This document shows, piece by piece, positions 30,311-38,352 of a stretch of DNA of 64,000 bases (positions are counted from its first letter, which is position 1; the number at the start of each line of letters is the position of its first letter). The DNA comes from Halobacillus shinanisalinarum. GTDB lineage: Bacteria; Bacillota; Bacilli; Bacillales; Halobacillaceae. Below the pieces are notes generated by a model. It worked only from the letters and a program-made list of their open reading frames with translations. It ran no database searches and was not told the origin of the DNA. The translations under genes and the position numbers were made by a program. The stretch covers positions 4,752,001-4,816,000 of the forward strand of contig NZ_CP095074.1 in assembly GCF_022919835.1 (NCBI RefSeq). The letters run 5' to 3'.

Positions 30311-30763
30311 TTAGTTTCGTAAAGATGGCGAGGTCCTTGCAGGGTTACGTGGTAACTTTTTTATAAAAGTAAATAATAATGCAGAGAAAAGATATAAAAA
30401 CATTGGATATTGAACAGAAAGCATTGAAGAAGCTTTTACTGAAATAACTCCATCTACAGGGATACTCATTAAAAAGGCCATATAAAGAAAGATTGGATTC
30501 TTTAATATTGTTCCTAATATCCCAATACATGCAGGTATAAATAAAAGTATTGTTACATTAATTCTTTCAATGAAAAAGTAAAGTGTTCTAATTTGTGAGG
30601 ATATTAGATCTTTACTACTTGGAGTTATTTCTATAGGTCCTCCTGTTACAATTAAATGTTTTGTCCAACAAATGTAAATCCCTATTACAGAACCTATAAA
30701 CCCTAATAAATAAGCGAGCAATCGTAAGTATCCCGACAATTTATTATTTTCCAAAATAATCAC
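30311..30763 (-). CDS. Small membrane protein, transposon passenger
   Basis: About 150 residues with four hydrophobic segments (for example LLAYLLGFIGSVIGIYICW, INVTILLFIPACIGILGTIL, FLYLFSALLFTFIKK). It could start at GTG 30763 or, with better spacing from GAGGTGA, at TTG 30754. No family recognised. It lies between the left end and the resolution site on the opposite strand to tnpI, the place where Tn3-family passengers are carried. Confidence 0.6.
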   Translation of the reverse strand: MIILENNKLSGYLRLLAYLLGFIGSVIGIYICWTKHLIVTGGPIEITPSSKDLISSQIRTLYFFIERINVTILLFIPACIGILGTILKNPIFLYMAFLMSIPVDGVISVKASSMLSVQYPMFLYLFSALLFTFIKKLPRNPARTSPSLRN

Positions 30764-30917
30764 CTCAGTATATTCAAATTTTCATCCTTTGATTTGATGT
30801 ATATGCACAAATAATCAATTAAATCAATTGAATTATTGTAAAGAAAATAGAAGGATCTGAAGGATCAAAACCCACCTAGGTTTCGAAAAAGTGAAATCAA
30901 AGTGACCTGTTGAAATT

Positions 30918-30965
30918 TTGAAAAGCCTAATTTCTCGCTTTATGCTGAGAAATTAGGCTTTTATT
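30918..30965. terminator. Strong bidirectional hairpin
   Basis: AAAAGCCTAATTTCTC with a perfect 16-bp complement and a 10-base loop, then TATTTTTTG. It insulates the passenger promoter region from tnpI. Confidence 0.75.
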
Positions 30966-31119
30966 TTTTGGGACTTGACAAACTGGATGCAGATTTGACA
31001 AGTATCCCGATTCCTCTTTCCCCATAGAGTTGTGCGAAAAGGATTAATCAGGGACAGTTTGCTCTCGTGTCAACCATAACCTTCCCTCTGTAGAAAAAAT
31101 ATAGGTATTACAGCAATAA

Positions 31120-31157
31120 GGGGTACCACCACCAAACAAGAATTTTGTACGCTAATT
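31120..31157 (+). repeat. Internal, degenerate Tn3-type end
   Basis: GGGGTACCACCACCAAACAA, then TTTTGTACGCTAA: a diverged copy of the left end, same orientation, 90 bases before the resolution site. It probably marks an older left end of the tnpI-tnpA core. Confidence 0.65.
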
Positions 31158-31210
31158 ATTAAAAGTCCCTAATTTAAAGACTTTACAGTACGTTAATTTC
31201 TTTTAGCTTT

Positions 31211-31324
31211 AATGCAACATAATATCATTTGTGTTGCATTAGCAGTTTACAAACCTTATAATAAACCTAGTTATGCAACACAATTTATATCAAAACACTA
31301 GAATTTTAACGCAACACAATTTAT
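31211..31324 (+). promoter_or_regulatory. TnpI internal resolution site (IRS)
   Basis: Four copies of the TnpI box: AATGCAACATAAT (31211) and its inverted partner TTGTGTTGCATTA (31229), which form the core recombination site, then direct repeats TATGCAACACAATTTAT (31272) and AACGCAACACAATTTAT (31308). The layout (inverted pair plus two direct repeats over 114 bp) equals that known for Tn4430 (116 bp). The last box abuts the tnpI ribosome site, so TnpI likely autoregulates. Confidence 0.88.
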
Positions 31325-31338
31325 GGAGGGTTATACAT

Positions 31339-32193
31339 ATGGATTTGCTTAACGATTTCACTTCTTATCTCCATCAACAAACAAAAAGTGAAATCACCGT
31401 CAAAGGGTATAAACAAGATATGAAGCAATACTTCCAGTGGTTTCACAATTCGTATGGTAAAGAATGTCCAGCCTTGTACCGTGAAAATGTATTGGAATAC
31501 ATTAGCTTTTTAAAAAATGTCAAAATGCAAAATGCAAAAACGATTAATCGTAAGATTAGTAGTCTCTCTAAATTCAACGCTTTTTTGATTGAAACAAATA
31601 AACAAGATGAATTTGTCGTAGACAAATCGGACATGTTAAAAGTTCAAACTTCTTACGCATCACCTACGAAGGTGACAGAAACAGAAGTAAAACAGTTTCT
31701 ACAAAATGTATTGGAAAGTAGTAACAAGCGAAATTATGCTATAGTCGTCCTTATTGCTTACACTGGTCTCCGTATTTCAGAGGCCCTTGCTGTTAAATTA
31801 GATGATTTTAATTTACAAACTGGTGAATGTATTATCCGAAATGGAAAAGGAGAGAAGCAAAGGATCGTGCTTTTTAATAGTAAGGTTATTCTATCTCTAA
31901 GAGAATACTTAAAAGTAAGAGATAAATATACAAATTCGGAGCATTCGCCTTATCTCTTCCTCAGCAAAAAACGGGTCCGGCTAGATCGAACAGTCGTGAA
32001 CCGCATATTTAAGAATTTTAGTGATTCGGTAACACCTCATCAATTACGCCATTTCTTTTGTTCAAATGGGATTGAAAAAGGTCTTAGTATTCATGAGGTG
32101 GCCAACCAAGCCGGGCATTCAAATGTTCATACGACACTCTTATATACCAATCCAGATCAAGCGAAATTAAAAAGTAAAATGGAATTATTATAG
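31339..32193 (+). CDS. tnpI: TnpI tyrosine recombinase (cointegrate resolution)
   Basis: 284 residues from ATG 31339 behind ATGGAGGG; an ATG further upstream is part of the resolution site and not used. N-terminal SAM-like domain (TVKGYKQDMKQYFQWFHNSY), then the catalytic residues Arg in YTGLRISEAL, HxxR in PHQLRHFFCSNG, His in QAGHSNVHTT and Tyr in LLYTNPDQ. Length is identical to Tn4430 TnpI. It resolves cointegrates made by TnpA at the site just upstream. It is followed by tnpA after 14 bp. Confidence 0.94.
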   Translation: MDLLNDFTSYLHQQTKSEITVKGYKQDMKQYFQWFHNSYGKECPALYRENVLEYISFLKNVKMQNAKTINRKISSLSKFNAFLIETNKQDEFVVDKSDMLKVQTSYASPTKVTETEVKQFLQNVLESSNKRNYAIVVLIAYTGLRISEALAVKLDDFNLQTGECIIRNGKGEKQRIVLFNSKVILSLREYLKVRDKYTNSEHSPYLFLSKKRVRLDRTVVNRIFKNFSDSVTPHQLRHFFCSNGIEKGLSIHEVANQAGHSNVHTTLLYTNPDQAKLKSKMELL

Positions 32194-32207
32194 GAAGGTG
32201 AAAATGA

Positions 32208-35159
32208 ATGAGAGGAAAAGAATTGCTTACTCCTGAACAACGAGAAGAATTCTTGCATCCGTCCAAGATTACAGAATGGGATCTGGCTACCTATTATACA
32301 TTTTCTAACTATGATCTAGAGGTCATTAATCGTCATCGTAGGAAACACAATCGATTGGGCTTTGCTGTTCAATTATGTTTACTTCGTTATCCGGGATGGT
32401 CTTTATCAGACATAAAGGAAGTCTCCCCGTTAATTTTATCCTATATAGCGAAACAGCTAGATATTGATCCTGAATCATTCGCCTTATACGCTCAACGCGG
32501 ACCTACAAGGCGTGAACACCTGGAAGAAATTAGACAGGAATATGGATACAAAAACTTTTCGCTTAGCGAATATCGTTATCTTTCACGTTACCTATTTCAT
32601 CGGGCAATTGAAAATGGAAATAGTGTCCTGTTGATTAGGCAATCCATTGAGGAATTACGTAAAAGAAAAATCATTTTACCTGGTATGACGACCATAGAGA
32701 GGGTTGTATGGGAGGCGCGTAATCGAGCAGAACAATGGATCTTTAATTCAATTAATGATGGACTATCACCGAAACAAGAACAACAGTTGGATTCTCTTCT
32801 AGAGCCCACTATGGATAACGGAAAAACGCCACTAGCTTGGTTGAAAGAATATCCTGGTACATCCTCACCGGACACATTTTTAAAAGTCATTGAACGATTA
32901 GAATATATTCGAAAGCTTGATTTAAAGGTCAATACCCATGACATTCCTCCCAACCGTTTTCGCCAATTATCCCGGTTAGGTGCCAGGTATGAACCTTATG
33001 CTTTCAGACGGTTCCTATCTAACAAAAGATACAGTGTTCTAGTTACTTATATACTGGACTTAAGTCAAGATCTCATTGATCAAGCCATTGATATACATGA
33101 TAAACAAATTGTATCTCTTCAAAATAAAGGTCGAAAAGCACAAGAAGAAATTCAGAAACAAAATGGGAAAACTGTGAATGAGAAGTTAATACACTTTACC
33201 AATCTAGGTACAGCTTTAATAAAAGCGAAAAATGAAAATCTTGATCCTTTTGAAACGATTGAATCTATCATGTCATGGGAAAAAGTGATCCAATCAGTTG
33301 AGGAAGCTAAAGAACTTTCACGTCCACCGAATTATGATTACCTAGATTTGTTAGAACAAAGGTTTTTTTATCTGCGAAAATATACACCGACGCTACTTAA
33401 ATCCATTGAGTTTCGTTCAACTACTGCTGCGAAACCAATAATAAAAGCCCTTGACACCATAAACGACATGAATGAAACAGGAAAACGGAAAATACCGGAA
33501 GGGTCACCAGTCGATTTTGTTCCAAAACGTTGGGAAAAGCACGTCTATGATGAGGATGGTGCTATTAACCGCCATTATTATGAAATGGCTGCATTAACGG
33601 AATTAAAGAACCATATCCGTTCCGGTGATATTTCAGTGGTTGGCAGCAGGCAACACAAGGATATTGAAGATTATTTTGTGACAAAACAAGAATGGCATAC
33701 CGATTGCACCAAAGGAATTAAACTGGCTGTACCTATCTCTGCTGGTAACTATTTAACTGAAAGAGAAACTTCATTGAACCAACGTCTCGAATGGTTGTCC
33801 AAAAACAACAAAGAATTGGATGGGATTAATCTAGATAAAGGAAGACTACATATAAAACGGTTGGAAAAGGATGTCCCAGAAGAGGCGAGAGAATTTAGCT
33901 TATCCCTTTATGCTATGCTCCCTCGGATTAAACTCCCTGATCTACTCATGGAAGTAAGCAATTGGACAAATTTTGATGAGCAATTCATTCATGCTTCAAC
34001 AGGACGAATACCAGACAAAGAGGAGAAGAGAATTTTATTAGCTACCATAATGGCTATGGGAACGAACATCGGCTTAACTAAAATGGCAGAATCAACCCCG
34101 GATATTTCTTATCGACAAATGGCCAACACTTCTCAATGGAGGATGTATGAGGATGCGATGAATCGTGCTCAAGCACAGTTAGTTAATTTCCATCACAAAC
34201 GAGCGCTCTCTTCTTACTGGGGAACTGGAACGACATCATCTTCCGATGGTATGCGTGTACAAGTAGGTGTTTCATCTTTACATGCTGAAGCTAATCCTCA
34301 TTATGGTACAGGGAAAGGCGCAACCATTTATCGCTTTACAAGTGACCAATTTTCTACCTTTTATAATAAAGTGATTAATACCAACGCCCGAGACGCAGTA
34401 CATGTCATAGATGGATTACTTCATCATGAATCTGATTTAAACATTGAAGAGCATTATACGGATACAGCTGGCTATACGGATCAAATTTTCGGATTAACCC
34501 ATTTGTTGGGTTTTCGTTTTGCCCCAAGGCTACGTGATATATCTGATTCAAAACTTTTCTCTATGAACCCACCTAGCGATTTCCCTAAGCTTCAAACCCT
34601 TATAAGAGGTAAAGTTGATCGAAAAGTTATTCATGATAATTATGATGATGTATTACGTCTAGCTCATTCTATTCAAACTGGAAAAGTATCTGGTGCCCTT
34701 ATTATGGGGAAATTGGGATCTTACGCCCGACAAAATAAAGTTGCCAAGGCATTACGTGAAATGGGTAGAATAGAAAAAACCATTTTCTTGATGGATTATA
34801 TTGCAGATGCTTCTATGCGACGGAGGATCCAAAAGGGGCTTAATAAAGGAGAAGCTATGAATGCATTGGCACGTGCCATTTTCTTTGGAAAACATGGTGA
34901 GTTGAGGGAAAAGGCTCTTCAAGATCAGCTCCAACGTGCCAGCGCACTGAACATCATTATAAATGCTATTTGTGTATGGAATACTGTTTATTTGGAGAAA
35001 GCTGTTACAGTTTTAAGACAGAAGGGGGAAATGAAAGAGGAGCTTTTGAATCATATTTCACCATTAGGGTGGGAGCATATCAATTTTCTTGGAGAATATC
35101 GTTTTGAATCTAAAAACAGCACCACCGTCGAATTGCTGCATCCTTTAAATATGAAGTGA
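32208..35159 (+). CDS. tnpA: Tn3-family transposase TnpA
   Basis: 983 residues from ATG 32208. Tn3-family features: the N-terminal DNA-binding part (LLTPEQREEFLHPSKITEWD, NRLGFAVQLCLLRYPGW), the RNase H-like core with the first catalytic Asp in SSDGMRVQVGVSS, the second in YTDTAGYTDQIFGLTHLLGF, and the catalytic Glu region in IFFGKHGELREKALQDQLQR. Length equals Tn4430 TnpA (987). The frame is intact and ends and TSD are clean, so the element may be active. Confidence 0.96.
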   Translation: MRGKELLTPEQREEFLHPSKITEWDLATYYTFSNYDLEVINRHRRKHNRLGFAVQLCLLRYPGWSLSDIKEVSPLILSYIAKQLDIDPESFALYAQRGPTRREHLEEIRQEYGYKNFSLSEYRYLSRYLFHRAIENGNSVLLIRQSIEELRKRKIILPGMTTIERVVWEARNRAEQWIFNSINDGLSPKQEQQLDSLLEPTMDNGKTPLAWLKEYPGTSSPDTFLKVIERLEYIRKLDLKVNTHDIPPNRFRQLSRLGARYEPYAFRRFLSNKRYSVLVTYILDLSQDLIDQAIDIHDKQIVSLQNKGRKAQEEIQKQNGKTVNEKLIHFTNLGTALIKAKNENLDPFETIESIMSWEKVIQSVEEAKELSRPPNYDYLDLLEQRFFYLRKYTPTLLKSIEFRSTTAAKPIIKALDTINDMNETGKRKIPEGSPVDFVPKRWEKHVYDEDGAINRHYYEMAALTELKNHIRSGDISVVGSRQHKDIEDYFVTKQEWHTDCTKGIKLAVPISAGNYLTERETSLNQRLEWLSKNNKELDGINLDKGRLHIKRLEKDVPEEAREFSLSLYAMLPRIKLPDLLMEVSNWTNFDEQFIHASTGRIPDKEEKRILLATIMAMGTNIGLTKMAESTPDISYRQMANTSQWRMYEDAMNRAQAQLVNFHHKRALSSYWGTGTTSSSDGMRVQVGVSSLHAEANPHYGTGKGATIYRFTSDQFSTFYNKVINTNARDAVHVIDGLLHHESDLNIEEHYTDTAGYTDQIFGLTHLLGFRFAPRLRDISDSKLFSMNPPSDFPKLQTLIRGKVDRKVIHDNYDDVLRLAHSIQTGKVSGALIMGKLGSYARQNKVAKALREMGRIEKTIFLMDYIADASMRRRIQKGLNKGEAMNALARAIFFGKHGELREKALQDQLQRASALNIIINAICVWNTVYLEKAVTVLRQKGEMKEELLNHISPLGWEHINFLGEYRFESKNSTTVELLHPLNMK

Positions 35160-35175
35160 AAATAGCCAAATTTTC

Positions 35176-35180
35176 TTAAC
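35176..35180 (+). other. Target-site duplication TTAAC (left) of nested element
   Basis: TTAAC precedes GGGGTCCC here and recurs at 36587-36591 after the right end of the nested element. Confidence 0.8.
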
Positions 35181-35246
35181 GGGGTCCCTCCAACATTTTA
35201 AATTCGATATCTACGCTATTCCAGCCCTCTTTTTGTAAATAAATAG

Positions 35247-35286
35247 CTTAGCGTGAGTAATGTGACAAAAAGTTGTAAAATGATGG
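35247..35286 (-). repeat. Extra Tn3-type end remnant inside the cassette
   Basis: CTTAGCGTGAGTAATGTGAC resembles the inner part of the cassette's right end (CTTAGCGTGAGTATTACG) in the same orientation; the outer GGTACCCC part is degraded. Possibly a scar of an earlier insertion. Confidence 0.5.
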
Positions 35287-35361
35287 AATGACTTTTTGAA
35301 TTCTTATCTATATAATGGGACATAATATGTAACAACTACCCTAAGAAAGTGAGGAAATTAA

Positions 35362-35763
35362 ATGAAAAAAATTATTGTTGGAATTTTGGCGATAAGTTCA
35401 TCGTTCTTAATCATGTTCACCTTTACTACAGGCGCCGGGTTAAATAAAAAAGTAAGTGCACAAAACAATAATGGGTTTGTCGAGTCTGATATAGAATATA
35501 ACAAAGATATACAAGATGAAGTTTTGCAAGAAGTGGGATATAAATTATATAAAGAAGGTTACTCATTTGGGATGGAATATGAGATTTCACCCAATAAAAA
35601 AGTTGAAATAGAAATAAATTCGGTAGATAAAGAAGCTACTGAAAAAATAAAGAATGAGATGAAACAAATAGCCATGGAGGTTATAAAGGACACTAAGTAT
35701 GAACCTGAATTATTTAAAATTAACGTAACAGACAATAGTAATGCGGAAAGATCAGGAAAATAA
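35362..35763 (+). CDS. Small secreted protein, unknown
   Basis: 133 residues from ATG 35362 (AGTGAGGAAAT upstream). Signal peptide MKKIIVGILAISSSFLIMFT with cleavage likely after VSAQ-like VSA. The mature part is acidic and charged (EYEISPNKKVEIEINSVDKE, then KNEMKQIAMEVIKDTKYEPE), alpha/beta in pattern, similar in feel to small Bacillus exported proteins of unknown role. It is the + strand gene of the nested cassette, convergent with the other one. Confidence 0.65.
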   Translation: MKKIIVGILAISSSFLIMFTFTTGAGLNKKVSAQNNNGFVESDIEYNKDIQDEVLQEVGYKLYKEGYSFGMEYEISPNKKVEIEINSVDKEATEKIKNEMKQIAMEVIKDTKYEPELFKINVTDNSNAERSGK

Positions 35764-35772
35764 GTCTCGTAA

Positions 35773-35823
35773 AAAGATCGCCCTAATCAACTGAACAGAT
35801 TAAGGCGATCTTTAAATATATAT
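35773..35823. terminator. Bidirectional terminator between the two cassette genes
   Basis: AAAGATCGCC/GGCGATCTTT with inner TAATC/GATTA pairing; A and T runs on both sides. Confidence 0.8.
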
Positions 35824-35833
35824 GCTCATTTTA

Positions 35834-36187
35834 TTACATCGAGAAATAAACTGCGTCGTTATCTGTGCATGGATGATACTGAAAAGTATAAGCTCGATAA
35901 TATCCATCACTACCAAGGTCAAATCCTTTATAAACAACCCCACTACTAGGCATATAAAAATACTCTACATGAATTGTACCTCCATCATATGGTTTCCCTA
36001 TTGCAAGTTGAATTTCATTACCAGGGGTACCTTCTATTCTTAAAATTACTTCTCCATTTGCAGTATTTTGAGAATAAAGGCTTATATCTAGATTTCTACA
36101 CGCTGCAGCTTCAGCTTCGCTTGTAGGAGAAAATAGAGAAAATACGACACTTAAAAGCAGTGCAACAACTAAATAAAACTTTTTCAT
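35834..36187 (-). CDS. Small secreted protein with two Cys, unknown
   Basis: 117 residues starting MKKFYLVVALLLSVVFSLFS with signal-peptide cleavage near AEAAA. The mature domain of about 88 residues is beta-rich (CRNLDISLYSQNTANGEVIL, GGTIHVEYFYMPSSG, YYRAYTFQYHPC) with one Cys near each end that could form a disulfide. No family recognised; its place in a mobile cassette suggests a role in competition or surface interaction, but this is inference only. GGAGGGTATG lies before the ATG. Confidence 0.65.
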   Translation of the reverse strand: MKKFYLVVALLLSVVFSLFSPTSEAEAAACRNLDISLYSQNTANGEVILRIEGTPGNEIQLAIGKPYDGGTIHVEYFYMPSSGVVYKGFDLGSDGYYRAYTFQYHPCTDNDAVYFSM

Positions 36188-36492
36188 AACATACCCTCCA
36201 TTTAGTATTTTGATAGATGTCTTTGTACAAAATACCTCCTATTCCATTTATTTGATGTTAATTATTACTTCGACATAATTTTGTAATATTCCTGCAAATT
36301 ATTTGAAATGACAAGTAGAGGACATTATCGGGGAAGACAATTCAGTTATTGCCATGTGGGCATATATAAGGTACATTTGAATAATATAAAAAGAGGAAAA
36401 TAGGACTGTCGAAATATAGAACGCTTTTCATCATTCCCTATGTGGTCGCATCAGACATTCTGATAACTACGTAAATACATAGAAAATTTTAA

Positions 36493-36536
36493 AAGACCGG
36501 AATTCGTTAGCGTACAGAATTCCGGTCTTTTTTATG
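36493..36536. terminator. Hairpin near the cassette right end
   Basis: AAAGACCGGAATTC with its complement GAATTCCGGTCTTTTTT; the loop GTTAGCGTACA repeats part of the Tn3 inner-end motif. Confidence 0.7.
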
Positions 36537-36604
36537 TGAAAACTGTCTTAGCGTGAGTATTACGTTAAAATGTTGGTACTACCCCCTTAACGTAAGGGAA
36601 GCCG

Positions 36605-36664
36605 GACTTTTTTGTGTCGAGTTTTGCTTAGCGTACGTTTTCCGCGTTTTGCTGGCGGTACCCC
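36605..36664 (-). repeat. Right terminal inverted repeat (IRR)
   Basis: Complement of the left end: GCTTAGCGTACGTTTTCCGC leading to GGCGGTACCCC at 36664, followed by the ATAGA duplication (36665-36669). Confidence 0.92.
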
Positions 36665-36669
36665 ATAGA

Positions 36670-36968
36670 CAAAATTATGGGTCTGAACGAATATTTAAAA
36701 TTTAAGAATGAAATTCATAATTCATAGCACTTCTGAATTTAACTACCAGGTATTTTTTGTGAAAAATGTAAAATTATGTTACTGAAAACCAATCTTCCAT
36801 TATTGAGCCTTATCTACAATATAATGCAAGCCATATTTAGATTTTGGTGTAGTTAATAATGGCCCTGGTAGCGATCGGATTTCTGAATGGGGGAAGTGGA
36901 GAAGGAAAATCCAACAAAGAGAAGATGTGCATATGCTATAATGGAACAAAAAAGAGGAAGGGATATTA
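36670..36968. other. Gap after the transposon, no gene seen
   Basis: Leftover intergenic sequence of the insertion site. TGCATATGCTATAATGG (36928) offers a -10 element (TATAAT) for the nucleotidyltransferase gene, with GAGGAAGGG before the start. Confidence 0.4.
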
Positions 36969-37292
36969 ATGGGATGTCCTGCAAATTTACGGGAGCAAAT
37001 TTTAGAACAACTAAAATCGATTTTGAATGAACAACTCGGCAAGGAAAAAGTGCGTGTTTACTTATTTGGTTCTTGGGCCCGAGAGGAAGAAAAACATAGT
37101 TCGGATATCGACATTGCTATCGAATCCCCCTCCCCGATCTCTCCTTTTAAATGGAATAAACTGATCGAGCAAATTGAAGATTCTACCATTCCTTACAAGG
37201 TAGATGTGGTGGATTTACATGATGCCAAAGAAGCTCTAGTCCAACAAGTGAAAAAGGAGGGAATTTTATGGGAAGATTACGCCAACGATTAG
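36969..37292 (+). CDS. MNT-type nucleotidyltransferase (antitoxin, MntA-like)
   Basis: 107 residues from ATG 36969. The minimal nucleotidyltransferase motif GSx10DxD is complete (GSWAREEEKHSSDID), with a third acidic residue in YKVDVVDL. In type VII toxin-antitoxin pairs such a protein AMPylates a Tyr of the HEPN partner and so neutralises it. The next gene, a HEPN protein, overlaps its 3' end by 25 bases, which indicates translational coupling. The order (MNT first) is that of the HI0073/HI0074 type pairs. Confidence 0.88.
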   Translation: MGCPANLREQILEQLKSILNEQLGKEKVRVYLFGSWAREEEKHSSDIDIAIESPSPISPFKWNKLIEQIEDSTIPYKVDVVDLHDAKEALVQQVKKEGILWEDYAND

Positions 37293-37666
37293 AAGCAGCA
37301 GAAAAAGCCTTGGCTGCCTTTGAAAAGCTAGCTAACCTTAAAAGTCCGAATGATGTGGAACGAGATGCAGCGATTCAACGATTTGAATTCTCTTTCGAGG
37401 CTAGTTGGAAAGCGGCTAAGCAATATTTATATGACATAGAAGGGGTGGATGCCGGCTCTCCGAAGAGCGTCATTCGCAGTTGCAGGGAGGTCAACTTGTT
37501 GGAGGATGAAGAGGCCGTTCTAGCATTGGAAATGGTAAATGATCGTAATTTGACCGTCCATACCTATAATGAAGAAGTGGCCATTAAAATCCACAAAAGT
37601 TTGATCCGGTATAATAACCTTCTCCATCAATGGGTTGAACGGATGAATGGTAAAGTGATGGAATAA
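37268..37666 (+). CDS. HEPN-family protein (HI0074/HepT-like toxin)
   Basis: 132 residues from ATG 37268 behind AAAGGAGGG. It is an all-helical protein with RFEFSFEASWKAAKQYLYDI and the HEPN RNase motif Rx4HxY as RNLTVHTY near residue 95-102. HI0074-family proteins pair with an MNT partner; in HepT the Tyr of this motif is the AMPylation target. It is translated from within the end of the MNT gene, and a terminator follows. Confidence 0.87.
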   Translation: MGRLRQRLEAAEKALAAFEKLANLKSPNDVERDAAIQRFEFSFEASWKAAKQYLYDIEGVDAGSPKSVIRSCREVNLLEDEEAVLALEMVNDRNLTVHTYNEEVAIKIHKSLIRYNNLLHQWVERMNGKVME

Positions 37667-37678
37667 CCATTAAAAGAT

Positions 37679-37718
37679 AAAGCTCCAGACGTTAGCAACT
37701 ACGTCTAGGGCTTTGTTT
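37679..37718 (+). terminator. Terminator of the MNT/HEPN operon
   Basis: AAAGCTCCAGACGT/ACGTCTAGGGCTTT stem (one internal mismatch), 8-base loop, TGTTTAT tail. Confidence 0.75.
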
Positions 37719-37985
37719 ATATAGAAGTTTGGTTTTATGGTTTCTGGTCGCTAAGAAGGTATTTTTTGATTTGTTTACTTTATATTATCTTGAAACCAAG
37801 CCTTTATTTATAGGGGAGCTTTGCATGAATAGTGTGCCTTCATTTATATTGAATTTAAAAATTTTCTTTAACTAAATTGAACAAAGGAATTAATAAAAAA
37901 ACATCCATATAGTGAGTATCACCGTTTTTGTGAATGAGAGAATTACGATAAAATAACAAAAAAGGTATAAGAAAGGAAATCATTT

Positions 37986-38237
37986 ATGATATCGATTTCT
38001 ATAGACTCGTATGTAAATAGGCATTGTAAGAATAATCCTGGCGAAGAACCAAACAAGTTAAGGGAAAGTCTTAAACAGGCAGTTAATGATAAGAAAAATG
38101 GGGCAATCTGCATCAATTGCGGTCAGGTAATTTGGGCTGTGGGCAGTGCAGTTGCTTATCAGGGATGTTTTTCTTGTATAACTGGGGAGGTGGATTCCTC
38201 GGAAGATTATGAGGTCGACGAAGTGTGTTGGTCATAA
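37986..38237 (+). CDS. Small Cys-rich protein, unknown
   Basis: 83 residues, ATG behind AGAAAGGAAA. AICINCGQVIWAVGSAVAYQ and GCFSCITGE give a CxxC...CxxC arrangement (19 residues between) suggesting a small zinc ribbon, then an acidic tail (DSSEDYEVDEVCW). No family recognised. It lies between the toxin-antitoxin pair and repeat element C in a 310-bp spaced, monocistronic setting. Confidence 0.6.
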   Translation: MISISIDSYVNRHCKNNPGEEPNKLRESLKQAVNDKKNGAICINCGQVIWAVGSAVAYQGCFSCITGEVDSSEDYEVDEVCWS

Positions 38238-38352
38238 AAAATTTTTATTTGTATTCTAAATAATAATTTTACAAATAAGGATAGTCATCCTTAAGTAATT
38301 AGAGCCCAAAAGTTAAAGGTCATTTCATTTAGTTTGAAATCCAGGAAATGTT

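Larger units (their letters stand above)
35181..36586. mobile_element. Nested non-autonomous Tn3-type cassette (MIC/TIME-like), 1406 bp
   Basis: Left end GGGGTCCCTCCAACATTTTA continues to CTACGCTATT (35220); the complement of the right end reads GGGGGTAGTACCAACATTTT and then TCACGCTAAG (36547-36586). Both have the Tn3 end layout (GGGG, about 38-40 bp, CGCTAAG-like inside) and share CCAACATTTTAA. A 5-bp TTAAC duplication flanks it. There is no transposase inside, only two small secreted-protein genes, as in mobile insertion cassettes. It interrupts the host transposon between tnpA and the right end. Confidence 0.78.
30033..36664. mobile_element. Tn4430-like Tn3-family transposon, 6632 bp
   Basis: Left end GGGGTACCGCCAGCAAAACG (30033) and the complement at the right end (to 36664) are identical for about 45 bases and similar for 60. 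The start GGGGTACCGCCAGCA and the inner CGCTAAG are those of Tn4430-type inverted repeats. The TSD is ATAGA. It encodes tnpI (tyrosine recombinase), tnpA, a TnpI resolution site, a membrane protein gene on the left and a nested cassette (35181-36586) on the right. Perfect ends and TSD indicate a recent insertion. Confidence 0.93.

Noticed and set aside
31020..31028. CCCCATAGA inside the left arm of the transposon, equal to the sequence at the right end plus its target duplication
   Set aside because: The bases before it do not resemble a Tn3-type end, and a 9-base match in 6.6 kb can be chance.
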